The position numbers and the translations under genes are program-made. From Cryobacterium sp. PH31-O1 (GTDB taxonomy: Bacteria > Actinomycetota > Actinomycetes > Actinomycetales > Microbacteriaceae), in assembly GCF_030063455.1 (NCBI RefSeq), contig NZ_JASITB010000005.1:124001-188000 (forward strand): a stretch of 64,000 nt of DNA, written 5' to 3'. Each line of letters begins with the position of its first letter. Within the stretch, counting starts at the first letter, position 1. This document shows, in pieces, positions 52,994 through 62,066 of this stretch. The notes beneath the pieces were generated by a model. The model worked only from the letters and a program-made list of their open reading frames with translations. It searched no databases and was not told the DNA's origin.

Positions 52994-53144
52994 CGCCAGA
53001 AGGCGGCGCACCACACACACGTCAGAAAGCGGTACCCCACAGAGACGCCAGAAGGCGGCGCACCACACGCACACTAGAAAGCGGTATCCCACAGAGACGT
53101 CAGAAGGCGGCGCACCACACAGACGTCAGAAGGCGGTACCCCAC
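52992..53144. repeat. Three 52-bp tandem repeats between convergent peptidase and caspase genes
   Basis: Copies starting at 52992, 53044 and 53096 share GACGYCAGAAGGCGGCGCACC and continue into CAGAAAGCGGTACCCCAC-like halves, so each unit is itself a degenerate doublet. The last half-copy is the 3' end of the caspase gene: on the minus strand it encodes WGTAF-stop, and each other half-unit encodes a similar WGTAF or WCAAF plus stop. The array thus looks like repeated duplication of the gene's last codons. Confidence 0.88.
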
Positions 53145-53983
53145 GCGGTCGATTTTCCGGGAGCGGATGCCTCCAATTGCGCCCGCTGGGCGAACTTGCG
53201 CGCGCGTAGCTTCGCGTTGACCTGCTTGATGACCGCCGCCCGACTGGGAGCGATCCCGGACTGCAGCGCATCGAGCAGAAAATGCGTGAACGCGCCGTTG
53301 TAGCGGCCGTCAAAGTTCGCATCGGCGGCGGTCTGGTCGGCCCGGCAGGCGGCGAACAACACCGGCTTAGCCGCTGCCTTCGAAGAACGCACCAGGTCGC
53401 GCAGCGTGCGGGTGTCGGCGCCCTCGGCTTCGGCGCCGTCCCGGCCGAGCGGTGTCGGCGGTGGAATGAACCGGGGCCGGCGGTCGTCGACCGTGGGCAC
53501 CAGATCCATCGCGCGCAGCCCGCTGCCACTGTGGCAGGTGTCGAGGATCACGTCGAGCAGCACTCCTTTCGGCAGCCGGGTGAACAGATCGTGCAACTCG
53601 TCGTCCAGGATGAGGGAGCTCGCGTCCCAGACGGCACCGTTTTGCCGCAGGTCGTAAGTGGCGAAGGCTTCGTCAACCTGGTCGGCCTCGTCGCCGCTCA
53701 GGTCGGGCACCTGGGTGCCATGGCTCGACATGGTGAAGACGATGTGGTCGAGGTGTTCCCCCGGCACGTTCGCCCGGTCGAGGGCCTCGGTCATCGCCCC
53801 AAAAACGGCGTCCTTGGTCGCGGCCTGGTCGGTAAGCACGGTGATGCTCGAGTCGGCGAAACCGAAGACCGTGCCGAGCAGGGCACTGACGTCGGCGGCG
53901 TCGTTCACGCAGCCGTTCAGCCAGCTGGCCATCGGCAGGTTTTCGAACCGGTTGATGCCCACACAGAGAGCGAATTGACTCAT
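53126..53983 (-). CDS. Stand-alone caspase-like (C14) protein
   Basis: The 285-residue protein is a caspase domain with little else. QFALCVGINRFENLPMASWL opens the fold. The catalytic histidine is in FTMSSHGTQVPD (His88) and the catalytic cysteine in VILDTCHSGSGLRAMD (Cys150). LFAACRADQTAADANFDGRY forms the later strand seen in metacaspases. It is shorter than the fusion protein and shares its dyad but not its hydrolase part. Such enzymes usually cut after basic residues; specificity here is not known. The gene converges on the metallopeptidase gene and is divergent from a BTAD regulator. Confidence 0.82.
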   Translation of the reverse strand: MSQFALCVGINRFENLPMASWLNGCVNDAADVSALLGTVFGFADSSITVLTDQAATKDAVFGAMTEALDRANVPGEHLDHIVFTMSSHGTQVPDLSGDEADQVDEAFATYDLRQNGAVWDASSLILDDELHDLFTRLPKGVLLDVILDTCHSGSGLRAMDLVPTVDDRRPRFIPPPTPLGRDGAEAEGADTRTLRDLVRSSKAAAKPVLFAACRADQTAADANFDGRYNGAFTHFLLDALQSGIAPSRAAVIKQVNAKLRARKFAQRAQLEASAPGKSTAWGTAF

Positions 53984-54222
53984 GGCCGTCCAATCTCGAG
54001 AGCACGTGCTCGTTGAGGGTAGCCTCGTCGGCGTTACCGGTGAGTTACTGATGAGTTATCGGCGTGCAGGAGGCTCGGGCGGCGCGGCGCGGGCGGTGAG
54101 TCTCAAGGACGGCCTGTCACGCTAGCCGAAGCATCCATTTTGGTGGTAGCGGCATTGACAACCGCGCCCGGGCTGGCCATTCTGGGCGGTAGCAGCGCCC
54201 GCTTCATCGGTGCGGGTCGGCT

Positions 54223-54996
54223 GTGTACTCTTTCGCGGATCGAGCACTCATGGGTTTTTCGGCGACACCGGGCTGGGATCTTCGCGTGCTGGGTTACTGG
54301 CAGCTGCGTTTCGACGGCCTGCCGGTCGAGGTCGGTGCCCGCCAGCAGCGCCTGCTCGCCGCCCTCGCCCTGCTGCACACCCAGCCGCGGCACGTGCTCG
54401 CCGCTCTGCTCTGGCCGAACAGCCCGGAGCGTCAGTCTGCGGGTAATTTGCGGGCGAGCGTCTTTCGCATTTCACACGAGCTGCCCCGGTTGCTCAGCGC
54501 GACCGATCCGCTGCAGCTTGACGCTGCGGCGCGCGTTGATCTGCGCAAGGTGCGTGAGCTGATCACCGAGATCACCCTGACCGGCACACGATCGGTATTA
54601 CCGGCATCCATCGATCTGCTGCAGGAGGCGAATCTGCTGCCTGGCTGGTATGAGGAATGGGTGATCGATCAGCAGGATCATTTGCTGAATCAACGCGTGG
54701 ACGCCCTCGAGACCGTGGCTCGCTCCTATCTAGCGACCGGCAGCTTCGGTCGTGCCCTGGGCGCCGCGCGTGCCGCCGCGGTCGTCGATCCGTTGCGGGA
54801 AAGCGCCCAGCACCTGCTGGTGCGCTGCCACCTGGCCGAAGACAACTACGCGTCGGCGGTACAGGTCTATCGCAGCTATCGCGCCCTCCTGCGCCGTGAA
54901 CTCGGCATTGCGCCGTCGCCCCATTTTGCCGAGCTGCTCGGTCTGGAGTTCGCCACGAGTGATTCCCGCCTGCTGGTGCGCTCCGTAAAAAACTAG
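54223..54996 (+). CDS. BTAD-domain transcriptional regulator (SARP-like)
   Basis: The 257-residue protein has a winged-helix DNA-binding part (about 15-100) with WDLRVLGYWQLRFDGLPVEV, LLAALALLHTQPRHVLAALL and GNLRASVFRISHEL. A bacterial transcriptional activator domain of TPR-like helices follows (about 120-250), with LLPGWYEEWVIDQQDHLLNQ and ALGAARAAAVVDPLRESAQH. This is the minimal SARP plan. It is divergent from the caspase gene over about 240 bp and may regulate it. The GTG at 54223 or the ATG at 54250 may be the start; neither has a clear ribosome site. Confidence 0.8.
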   Translation: MYSFADRALMGFSATPGWDLRVLGYWQLRFDGLPVEVGARQQRLLAALALLHTQPRHVLAALLWPNSPERQSAGNLRASVFRISHELPRLLSATDPLQLDAAARVDLRKVRELITEITLTGTRSVLPASIDLLQEANLLPGWYEEWVIDQQDHLLNQRVDALETVARSYLATGSFGRALGAARAAAVVDPLRESAQHLLVRCHLAEDNYASAVQVYRSYRALLRRELGIAPSPHFAELLGLEFATSDSRLLVRSVKN

Positions 54997-55047
54997 AGCG
55001 TCGCACATACAGGAGGTTCTCAACCGAGGCTCACTTATGATCGACCG

Positions 55048-55896
55048 GTGACTGAAACCGACCTTCCCCGCCCGTTCCGTCCCCAGTCCCGCTGGGTGCG
55101 CAGCGTCGGCCTGATGATCTTCTTCAGCCGTTGGCTGCAGGCGCCCCTCTATATCGGGTTGATCATCGCGCAGATCATCTATGTGATCGTGTTCATGGTC
55201 GAGCTCATCAACCTTGGCGGTGACGTCTGGACCTCGCTGACCGTGCCCGGTGACGACGGTGGCATCCACGTTGAAGAAGCCGCGATCATGCTCTCGGTGC
55301 TCGGCCTGATCGACGTCGTGATGATCGCGAATCTGCTGATCATGGTCATCATCGGCGGCTACGAGACGTTCGTCTCGCGCATCCGTTTGGAGGGTCACCC
55401 CGACCAGCCGGAATGGCTCAGTCACGTAAACGCCAACGTGCTCAAGGTCAAGCTCGCCATGGCCATCGTCGGTATTTCGTCGATTCACCTGCTCAAGACA
55501 TTTATCGAGGTTGGCGACCTCGCCGCGCGTGGTACCCCGGTGGACTCGAACCCCACCGAGACCATCACCGGCAACATTTATACCTGGGACGGCGTGCTGT
55601 GGCAGGTCATCATTCACATGGTGTTCATCCTCTCGGCGATCGCCCTGGCCTGGATCGACCGCATGTCGCAGTCCGGCCACGCCATACCGCCAGCGACCGC
55701 ACTGGCGCTGGCGCCGGCCATCACCCCGCAGCCGATCGCAGCGCTCGCTGCTACACCCATCCGTCGCGAACTCGCACCCGCGGCATCCAACGGCGTCGCC
55801 CTGCACCTGACCCAATTGGGCCAGCTGCGCGATGCCGGCGTAGTAACGGATGCCGAATTCCTCGCCAAAAAGACGGAGCTCCTCGCCCGCTACTAA
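55048..55896 (+). CDS. YqhA/TIGR00645-family membrane protein with SHOCT-like tail
   Basis: The 282-residue protein has four predicted helices: FFSRWLQAPLYIGLIIAQII, IMLSVLGLIDVVMIANLLIM, a third within VKLAMAIVGISSIHLLKTFI and a fourth in VLWQVIIHMVFILSAIALAW. The loop GHPDQPEWLSHVNANVLKVK is characteristic of the YqhA (UPF0114) group, whose function is not established. The last 35 residues (LTQLGQLRDAGVVTDAEFLA plus KKTELLARY) form a SHOCT-type module, not normally part of YqhA, which may mediate oligomerisation or contacts. The GTG at 55048 is the best start. Confidence 0.85.
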   Translation: MTETDLPRPFRPQSRWVRSVGLMIFFSRWLQAPLYIGLIIAQIIYVIVFMVELINLGGDVWTSLTVPGDDGGIHVEEAAIMLSVLGLIDVVMIANLLIMVIIGGYETFVSRIRLEGHPDQPEWLSHVNANVLKVKLAMAIVGISSIHLLKTFIEVGDLAARGTPVDSNPTETITGNIYTWDGVLWQVIIHMVFILSAIALAWIDRMSQSGHAIPPATALALAPAITPQPIAALAATPIRRELAPAASNGVALHLTQLGQLRDAGVVTDAEFLAKKTELLARY

Positions 55897-55973
55897 CTGC
55901 GCGGGTCAGCCCTGCGGCCGCCGCTCGTTCAGACTGGATGCTTCCAGACTCGCCGGCCCGCTGCTCATGCTGA

Positions 55974-56765
55974 CTAGAACGTTGTCAGGCCATGGGCGCG
56001 AAACTGCTCGCGTACCCGCTCGAGCAGCACGGCATCCGGCGGTTGCACCCCGTGCAGCGGGTAGGAAATTGCCAGACGGTTCCATTTGTCCTCGCCCATC
56101 TGGTGGAAAGGCAGCACCTCGACCCGGGAGACGTTGGGCCAGCGGGCCACGATCTCGGCGACCGCGTCGACGTTGTCGACCGCATCGGTGAGCCCCGGAA
56201 CCAGCACGAACCGCACCCACACATTCGTGCCGCGTGCGTGCAGCCGGTCGCCGAAGGCGATCGTCGGTGCCAATTCGCGCCCGGTCACCGCCCGGTAGGT
56301 GTCGGGCAGCCCCGACTTCACGTCGAGCAGCACGAGGTCGGTGTCATCGAGCAACTCGTTGGAAGCACTCGTGCCGAGATACCCCGATGTGTCGAGCGTC
56401 GTGTGCACACCGAGTTGACGGCATTCGGCGAACACTCGGGCCACGAACGCCGGTTGCATCAGCGGCTCCCCGCCGGAGAGCGTCAGGCCGCCGCCGGTCG
56501 CCGCGAACACACCCCGATACCGACGGATGCGTGCGAGCACGTCTCCAATCGGCGTGAGCGCACCGTCGCGTATTTTCCAGGTGTCCGGATTATGGCAGTA
56601 CTGGCAGCGCAGCAGGCAGCCGGACAGAAAATAGGTCAGCCGGGTGCCAGGGCCGTCGACTGCGGTGACCAGTTCCCAGGAGTGCACGCTCGCTACCGTG
56701 CCGGTGCGATGCCCCTCAACCTGCTCATGGTGAAAATCGGACCGGCCCAGCTGTACCGCGACCAT
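55974..56765 (-). CDS. pflA: Pyruvate formate-lyase activating enzyme PflA
   Basis: The 263-residue radical SAM protein has LSGCLLRCQYCHNPDTWKIR with the CxxxCxxC cluster motif, then GGGLTLSGGEPLMQPAFVAR and TLDTSGYLGTSASNELLDDT. It makes the glycyl radical on PflB under anoxic conditions. It begins 4 bp after the pflB stop on the same strand. VHSWELVTAVDGPGTRLTYF near the N-terminus fits PflA rather than other glycyl-radical activases. Confidence 0.95.
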   Translation of the reverse strand: MVAVQLGRSDFHHEQVEGHRTGTVASVHSWELVTAVDGPGTRLTYFLSGCLLRCQYCHNPDTWKIRDGALTPIGDVLARIRRYRGVFAATGGGLTLSGGEPLMQPAFVARVFAECRQLGVHTTLDTSGYLGTSASNELLDDTDLVLLDVKSGLPDTYRAVTGRELAPTIAFGDRLHARGTNVWVRFVLVPGLTDAVDNVDAVAEIVARWPNVSRVEVLPFHQMGEDKWNRLAISYPLHGVQPPDAVLLERVREQFRAHGLTTF

Positions 56766-56769
56766 GGTG

Positions 56770-59064
56770 TCAGACGCTCGTGTGGAAGGTACGGCTGATC
56801 ACGTCGAGCTGCTGCTCCCGGGTCAGCCGTACGAAGTTGACGGCGTAACCCGACACCCGAATGGTCAGCTGCGGATAATTCTCCGGATGTTCCATGGCGT
56901 CTTCGAGGGTTTCCCGGTTGAGGACGTTGATGTTGAGGTGGTAGCCGTTGGCGAGAGTGTAGGCGTCGATGAGACCGACCAGGTTGCTGACCTGCTCGGC
57001 CGGGGTGTGACCGAGCCCGGCCGGTACGACCGTGTTGGTCAGGGAGATACCGTCTTGCGCCTGGGAGTACGGCAGTTTTGCCACGCTCAGTGCCGAGGTG
57101 AGCATGCCGTGCGTGTCCCGGCCGTTCATCGGGTTGGCTCCGGGCGCGAAGGGCGTGCCGGCCCGGCGACCGTCGGGAGTGTTACCGGTCTTCTTGCCGT
57201 AGACCACATTCGAGGTGATCGTGAGCACCGACTGGGTGTGCACGGCTTTGCGGTACGTGGGATGCTTGCGAATCATGGCCATGAAGGTTTCGACGATGGT
57301 GACCGCGATCGCGTCGACCCGGTCGTCGTCGTTGCCGAACGCCGGGTAGTCGCCGTCGATCACGAAATCGACGACGAGATCAGTGTCGCCGGTGAGCCCG
57401 GTATCGTCGCGCACCGGTCGCACGGTGGCGTACTTGATGGCGGCGAGGGAGTCTGCGGCGACACTGAGGCCGGCGATGCCGCAGGCCATCGTGCGCAGGA
57501 TCGTGCCGTCGTGCAGGGCCATCTCAAGGCGTTCGTAGGCGTATTTGTCGTGCATGTAGTGAATGCAGTTAAGTGCGTCGACGTAGGTTTCAGCGAGCCA
57601 TTCGAGGCTCGCGAGGTAGGCCGTCCACACGGTGTCGTAGTCGAGAACGTCATCGAGCAGCGGGTCGGTGACCGGCCCGATCTGCTCGCCGGTCAGTTCG
57701 TCGCGGCCACCATTGATGGCGTAGAGCAGCGCCTTGACGACGTTGACCCTCGCACCGAAGAACTGCATCTGCTTGCCGACTCCCATCGGTGAGACGCAGC
57801 ACGCGATGGCGGCGTCGTCGCCCCAGGCCTCACGAATGAGGTCGTCGGACTCGTACTGAATGGCCGAGGTGTCGATGGAGACCTGCGCGCAAAAACGTTT
57901 GAATCCGCTTGGCAGCCGGTCGCTCCAGAGCACCGTGAGGTTCGGCTCCGGCGCCGGGCCCAGGTTGTACAGGGTCTGCAGAAACCGGAATGCGGTTTTG
58001 ACGACGAGGGTGCGCCCGTCGAGGCCGATGCCACCGAGCGATTCGGTGACCCAGGTGGGGTCGCCGGAAAACAGTTGGTCGTATTCTGGGGTGCGCAGAA
58101 AGCGTACGATGCGCAGTTTGATCACGAGATCGTCGATGAGTTCCTGGGCCTGGCTTTCGGTCAGGATCCCCGCCACCAGGTCACGTTCGAGGTAGGCATC
58201 GAGAAACGCGTTGGTGCGGCCGAACGACATGGCGGCACCGTTCTGCTCCTTGACCGCGCCGAGGTAGGCGAAGTACAGCCACTGCACCGCTTCGGTCGCG
58301 CTTCTCGCGGGCCGAGCAATGTCAAAACCGTAGGTGGCGGCCATCTGAATGAGTTCTTTCAGGGCACGCACCTGCTCGGCGTTCTCTTCGCGGGAGCGAA
58401 TTACGTCTTCGGTGCTCGGCTGGGCATCTAGCGCCGCATGTTCAAGCTTCTTCGCCGCGATCAGTGCGCTCACCCCGTAGAGCGCAACCCGGCGGTAGTC
58501 GCCGATGATGCGGCCGCGACCGTAGGAATCCGGCAGGCCGGTGATGAGGTGGCTGTGCCTGGCCCGTTTGACCGCGGGCGGGTACACGTCGAAGACGCCG
58601 TCGTTGTGGGTCTTGCGGTACGTCGTGAAGATCGTCTCCAGCTCCGGCGACACCGGGTACCCATAGGTTTCCAAACTGGTCGCGACCATGCGCCAGCCGC
58701 CGAAGGGCATGATGGCGCGCTTAAGCGGGGCATCCGTTTGCAGACCGACGATGATCTCGTTCGGGCGGTCGATGTAGCCTGGGGCGTGTGCGGTGATCGA
58801 CGCCGGGGTGGTCGGATCGACGTCGTAGACGCCAAGCTCCCGTTCCCGGGGAAACATCGCCGAGAGCTTGTTCCAGAGGCCGAGGGTGCGCTCGGTCGCT
58901 CCGGTCAGAAAGCTCGCGTCCCCGGTGTAGGGCGTGTAGTTGCGCTGGATGAAATCGCGCACGTCAATGCCGTGCTGCCACGGCCCCTCGGTGAAGCCGG
59001 CCCAGCCGTTGTCAGCGACGGTCGGGTCATCAGCCAGGGAACGCGGGGTATCGAGGAGGGTCAT
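56770..59064 (-). CDS. pflB: Formate C-acetyltransferase (pyruvate formate-lyase) PflB
   Basis: The 764-residue protein has the adjacent catalytic cysteines in [20 protein letters not shown] (Cys422/Cys423) and the glycyl-radical site in [12 protein letters not shown] (Gly739). N-terminal [20 protein letters not shown] is typical of PflB. It splits pyruvate and CoA into acetyl-CoA and formate without oxygen. The presence of pflBA points to a facultative anaerobic or microaerobic phase, and the formate produced could meet the formate-related genes at 23-28 kb. About 80 bp separate it from the acyl-CoA synthetase gene upstream. Confidence 0.96.
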   Translation of the reverse strand: MTLLDTPRSLADDPTVADNGWAGFTEGPWQHGIDVRDFIQRNYTPYTGDASFLTGATERTLGLWNKLSAMFPRERELGVYDVDPTTPASITAHAPGYIDRPNEIIVGLQTDAPLKRAIMPFGGWRMVATSLETYGYPVSPELETIFTTYRKTHNDGVFDVYPPAVKRARHSHLITGLPDSYGRGRIIGDYRRVALYGVSALIAAKKLEHAALDAQPSTEDVIRSREENAEQVRALKELIQMAATYGFDIARPARSATEAVQWLYFAYLGAVKEQNGAAMSFGRTNAFLDAYLERDLVAGILTESQAQELIDDLVIKLRIVRFLRTPEYDQLFSGDPTWVTESLGGIGLDGRTLVVKTAFRFLQTLYNLGPAPEPNLTVLWSDRLPSGFKRFCAQVSIDTSAIQYESDDLIREAWGDDAAIACCVSPMGVGKQMQFFGARVNVVKALLYAINGGRDELTGEQIGPVTDPLLDDVLDYDTVWTAYLASLEWLAETYVDALNCIHYMHDKYAYERLEMALHDGTILRTMACGIAGLSVAADSLAAIKYATVRPVRDDTGLTGDTDLVVDFVIDGDYPAFGNDDDRVDAIAVTIVETFMAMIRKHPTYRKAVHTQSVLTITSNVVYGKKTGNTPDGRRAGTPFAPGANPMNGRDTHGMLTSALSVAKLPYSQAQDGISLTNTVVPAGLGHTPAEQVSNLVGLIDAYTLANGYHLNINVLNRETLEDAMEHPENYPQLTIRVSGYAVNFVRLTREQQLDVISRTFHTSV

Positions 59065-59144
59065 ACTTCCACGCTAACGATCACAACGGCGGCTGTCTCG
59101 GGCCGTTAGTCCCCTCTTTTGCGCGCTATTGAAAGCGGATGCCC

Positions 59145-60962
59145 CTAGCGCTTTAGCCCCGGAAATTGGTCGTCGCGCCACTCATCTGGCAGAGGGACAC
59201 CGCTGGCGGCCGCATCATCTTCGCGCTCGCGCAGCTCGACCCGGCGAATCTTGCCCGAGATGGTCTTGGGGAGATCGAAGAACTCCACCCGCCGCACCCG
59301 CATGTAGGCGGGCAGGCCGGTGCGGGCGTGCCGCAGCACGGCTTCGGCGGTCTCGGCGTTCGGTTCCCAGCCCGGGGCGAGGTGAATGTAGGCCTTGGGA
59401 ATGTTCAACCTCGTGGTGTCGGGCGCGGGAACAACCGCGGCCTCGGCGACCGCCGGGTGTTCGAGCAACACGCTCTCCACCTCGAACGGTGACACCTTAT
59501 AGTCGCTCGACTTGAAAACGTCGTCGGTGCGGCCGATAAAGGTGAGATAACCGTCGGCATCTACCGTGGCGACGTCACCGGTGTGAAAGAAGCCACCGCG
59601 AATGGCGTGCGCGGTGAGGTCGGGTTCGCCGTGGTAGCCGCTCATGAGGTTGACCGGGCTCTGCGAGAGGTCGAGGCAGATCTCGCCCTCGTCGGCGGGC
59701 AACTCCGTAATGGGGTCGAGCAGTTTGATCGAGACGCCGGGCAGGGGCAAGCCCATCGACCCGGCCTTCAGCACCGATCCGGGCCCGTTTCCGACGATGG
59801 CGGTGGTCTCGGTCTGACCGAATCCGTCGCGGATGGTCAGCTTCCAGCCGTTGTCGATCTGCCGGATGACCTCGGGATTGAGCGGTTCACCGGCGGAGAG
59901 CAACTCGCGCAGGCTTTCGGGGCGGGCGCCGACATCCGCTTGGATGAGCATGCGCCAGACCGTGGGCGGCGCGCAGAAGGTGCTGACCTTTGCGCGGTGC
60001 AGCTGCGCGATGAGGGCGTTGGGGTCGAACTTGGAATAGTTGTAGACGAAGACGGTGGCCTCGGCGATCCACGGGGCGAAGAAGCAGCTCCAGGCGTGCT
60101 TACCCCAGCCGGGCGAGCTGATGGCGAGGTGCACGTCGCCGGGGCGCAGGCCCAGCCAATACATGGTCGACAGATGACCGACCGGGTAGGAGGTCTGCGA
60201 GTGCAACACCATCTTCGGCTTGTTGGTTGTGCCGGAGGTGAAGTAGATCAGCGACGGGTCAGCGGATGCGACGACCGTCGTGATCGGCTCTGGTGTGACC
60301 CGGTAGGCGTCGGCGAAATCGGCCCAGCCGGTGCGAGGCTCGCCGACGCCGATGCGGGTGTACTCGCCGGGTACGTCGTCGAATTTGGCCGCGTCGGCAG
60401 AGTTGGCGATCACGTGGGTGACACCGCCGCGACGCACCCGGTCGGTGAGGTCGTGCGAGGCGAGCACGGCGCTCGTGGGCATGATGACGGCGCCGACCTT
60501 CATGATGGCGAGCATCGCCTCCCAGATCTCCCGTTGGTTGCCGAGCATGAGCATGACGTGGTCGCCGCGCCGCACACCCTGATGGCTGAGCCAGGTGGCG
60601 ACCCGGTCAGACCGGCGGGCCATCTCGTCGAACGTGAACTTCTGCTCGCTGCCGTCTTCTTCAACGATCCAAAGGGCGATTTTGTCGTTGCCGCGCGCGA
60701 GCACGTCGAACCAGTCGGTGGCCCAGTTGAAGTGCTCCCCCACATCCGGCCAGCGAAACTCCTGCGCCGCGCGGGCGTGATCGTCCCGCAGTGCCAGCAG
60801 CTGGTCGCGTGCTGCAAGGTAGTTCAGCGTGCTCGTGTTCAGCGCGCTCGTGTTCAGCGCGCTCGTGTTCAGCGCGCTCGTGTTCAGCGCGCTCGTGTTC
60901 AGCGCGCTCGTGTTGCCCGTGTTGCCCGTGTTGCCCGTGTTCGTGCTCACCTGGTGAGTCAT
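59145..60962 (-). CDS. AMP-dependent acyl-CoA synthetase (acetyl/medium-chain type)
   Basis: The 605-residue protein has the adenylate-forming motifs: LIYFTSGTTNKPKMVLHSQT (P-loop), DGFGQTETTAIVGNGPG, the hinge region FIGRTDDVFKSSDYKVSPFE and the C-terminal lysine in DLPKTISGKIRRVELRERE. It activates a carboxylic acid to its CoA ester; the pattern resembles acetyl-CoA synthetase and medium-chain ligases, with the substrate undetermined. The first 47 residues are an Asn/Thr/Ser/Ala/Leu repeat (NTSAL) with no counterpart in the family. It lies upstream of pflBA on the same strand. Confidence 0.87.
   Translation of the reverse strand: MTHQVSTNTGNTGNTGNTSALNTSALNTSALNTSALNTSALNTSTLNYLAARDQLLALRDDHARAAQEFRWPDVGEHFNWATDWFDVLARGNDKIALWIVEEDGSEQKFTFDEMARRSDRVATWLSHQGVRRGDHVMLMLGNQREIWEAMLAIMKVGAVIMPTSAVLASHDLTDRVRRGGVTHVIANSADAAKFDDVPGEYTRIGVGEPRTGWADFADAYRVTPEPITTVVASADPSLIYFTSGTTNKPKMVLHSQTSYPVGHLSTMYWLGLRPGDVHLAISSPGWGKHAWSCFFAPWIAEATVFVYNYSKFDPNALIAQLHRAKVSTFCAPPTVWRMLIQADVGARPESLRELLSAGEPLNPEVIRQIDNGWKLTIRDGFGQTETTAIVGNGPGSVLKAGSMGLPLPGVSIKLLDPITELPADEGEICLDLSQSPVNLMSGYHGEPDLTAHAIRGGFFHTGDVATVDADGYLTFIGRTDDVFKSSDYKVSPFEVESVLLEHPAVAEAAVVPAPDTTRLNIPKAYIHLAPGWEPNAETAEAVLRHARTGLPAYMRVRRVEFFDLPKTISGKIRRVELREREDDAAASGVPLPDEWRDDQFPGLKR
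60822..60938 (-). repeat. Six 15-bp plus three 9-bp in-frame repeats at the start of the acyl-CoA synthetase gene
   Basis: GTTCAGCGCGCTCGT (plus-strand reading) is present six times in a row (60822-60911), five copies identical; on the coding strand it encodes NTSAL. Three copies of GTTGCCCGT follow (60912-60938), encoding NTGNTGNTG. The block fills codons 8 to 47 of the gene. Confidence 0.95.
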
Positions 60963-61063
60963 ACGCCGTTGTCTCCTCGAACGAGTCGCCAGGTGCGAAA
61001 CGGCGACAGTTCATTCTGGCAGGGCTCGAGGCCGGCCGGTGCCGGGCCGATAGTCTGCCAGGG

Positions 61064-62026
61064 ATGACATTCGCACCAGAACACCACCAAAACCTCGCAA
61101 CCCTGGTCTCTGCCGCGGAGATTTTCGAGCGGGTCAACTACCGCACGGCCGTTCGGGCGGTGCAGAACGCACTCACGGCCGGGCTCAACCCGGCGCAGGA
61201 TTTCGCCCGGCAGGTGTTGCCGGTCGCGAACGGTCAGTTGTTGTTGATGCCCACCGAAGCTGCGGACTTCGTTGGCATCAAGGTGGCCTCGGTTGCGCCG
61301 GGCAACCCGGCACTCGGCCGGGAGCGCATTCAGGGCGTCTATCTGCTGCTGGACGCCGTGACACTTACCCCGCTGTCCCTGCTCGATGGTGCCGCGATCA
61401 CCACGCTGCGCACCCCGGCAGTGTCCGCCGCCGCCGCCGACTACCTGGCCCCGGCCGAGGTGGAGCACCTGGTCGTGTTCGGCTCCGGGCCGCAGGCCTG
61501 GGGCCATATCGAGGCGATGCGGGCCATCCGCTCAATCAACCGGGTAACCATCGTTGGCCGCGACCAGGCCCGCGCCGCGCTCTTCGCCGCCCGGGTCACC
61601 GACAACGGCCTTCCGGCCCGGGTCGGTACAGCCGCTGGCGTGGCTTCGGCGCAGCTGGTGGTATGCGCCACCACGGCTCGCACGCCGCTTTTCGACGGAT
61701 CGCTCGTGCCTGATGAGTGCTGCATCGTGGCGGTCGGTTCCCATGAAGCGGATGCGCGCGAACTTGACTCTGCGCTCCTCGGACGCTCCCAGGTCGTCGT
61801 CGAAGACCTGGCAACGGCAAAGCGTGAAGCCGGCGATGTGATCCTGGCAGTTTTTGAAGGCGCCATCGGCCCGACCGACCTTGTACCCCTTCGCGATATT
61901 GTGCTCGGCACCGCCGAGATCGATCCGCACCGGCCGCGCATCTTCAAGAGCACGGGAATGTCGTGGGAAGACCTGGTGATTGCAACCGCGGTGTACCAGG
62001 CCGGCGCCAGACACGGCCAGCGCTAG
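61064..62026 (+). CDS. Ornithine cyclodeaminase / mu-crystallin family protein
   Basis: The 320-residue NAD(P)-binding protein has GIKVASVAPGNPALGRERIQ, LDAVTLTPLSLLDGAAITTL followed by RTPAVSAAAADYLAPAE, and the Rossmann motif LVVFGSGPQAWGHIEAMRAI, all typical of the family. VVCATTARTPLFDGSLVP and the C-terminal GMSWEDLVIATAVYQ agree. Members are ornithine cyclodeaminases, alanine dehydrogenases or ketimine reductases; the sequence alone does not decide. The ATG at 61064 is used since the upstream frame runs antisense through the NTSAL repeat. It is divergent from the acyl-CoA synthetase gene. Confidence 0.87.
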   Translation: MTFAPEHHQNLATLVSAAEIFERVNYRTAVRAVQNALTAGLNPAQDFARQVLPVANGQLLLMPTEAADFVGIKVASVAPGNPALGRERIQGVYLLLDAVTLTPLSLLDGAAITTLRTPAVSAAAADYLAPAEVEHLVVFGSGPQAWGHIEAMRAIRSINRVTIVGRDQARAALFAARVTDNGLPARVGTAAGVASAQLVVCATTARTPLFDGSLVPDECCIVAVGSHEADARELDSALLGRSQVVVEDLATAKREAGDVILAVFEGAIGPTDLVPLRDIVLGTAEIDPHRPRIFKSTGMSWEDLVIATAVYQAGARHGQR

Positions 62027-62066
62027 CGAGCAGCCCGACTAGTTCGCAACGGCATATCGTTGAAGG

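Noticed and set aside
60822..60938. CRISPR-like array
   Set aside because: The units are directly adjacent 15- and 9-bp in-frame coding repeats without spacers, and no cas gene is present.
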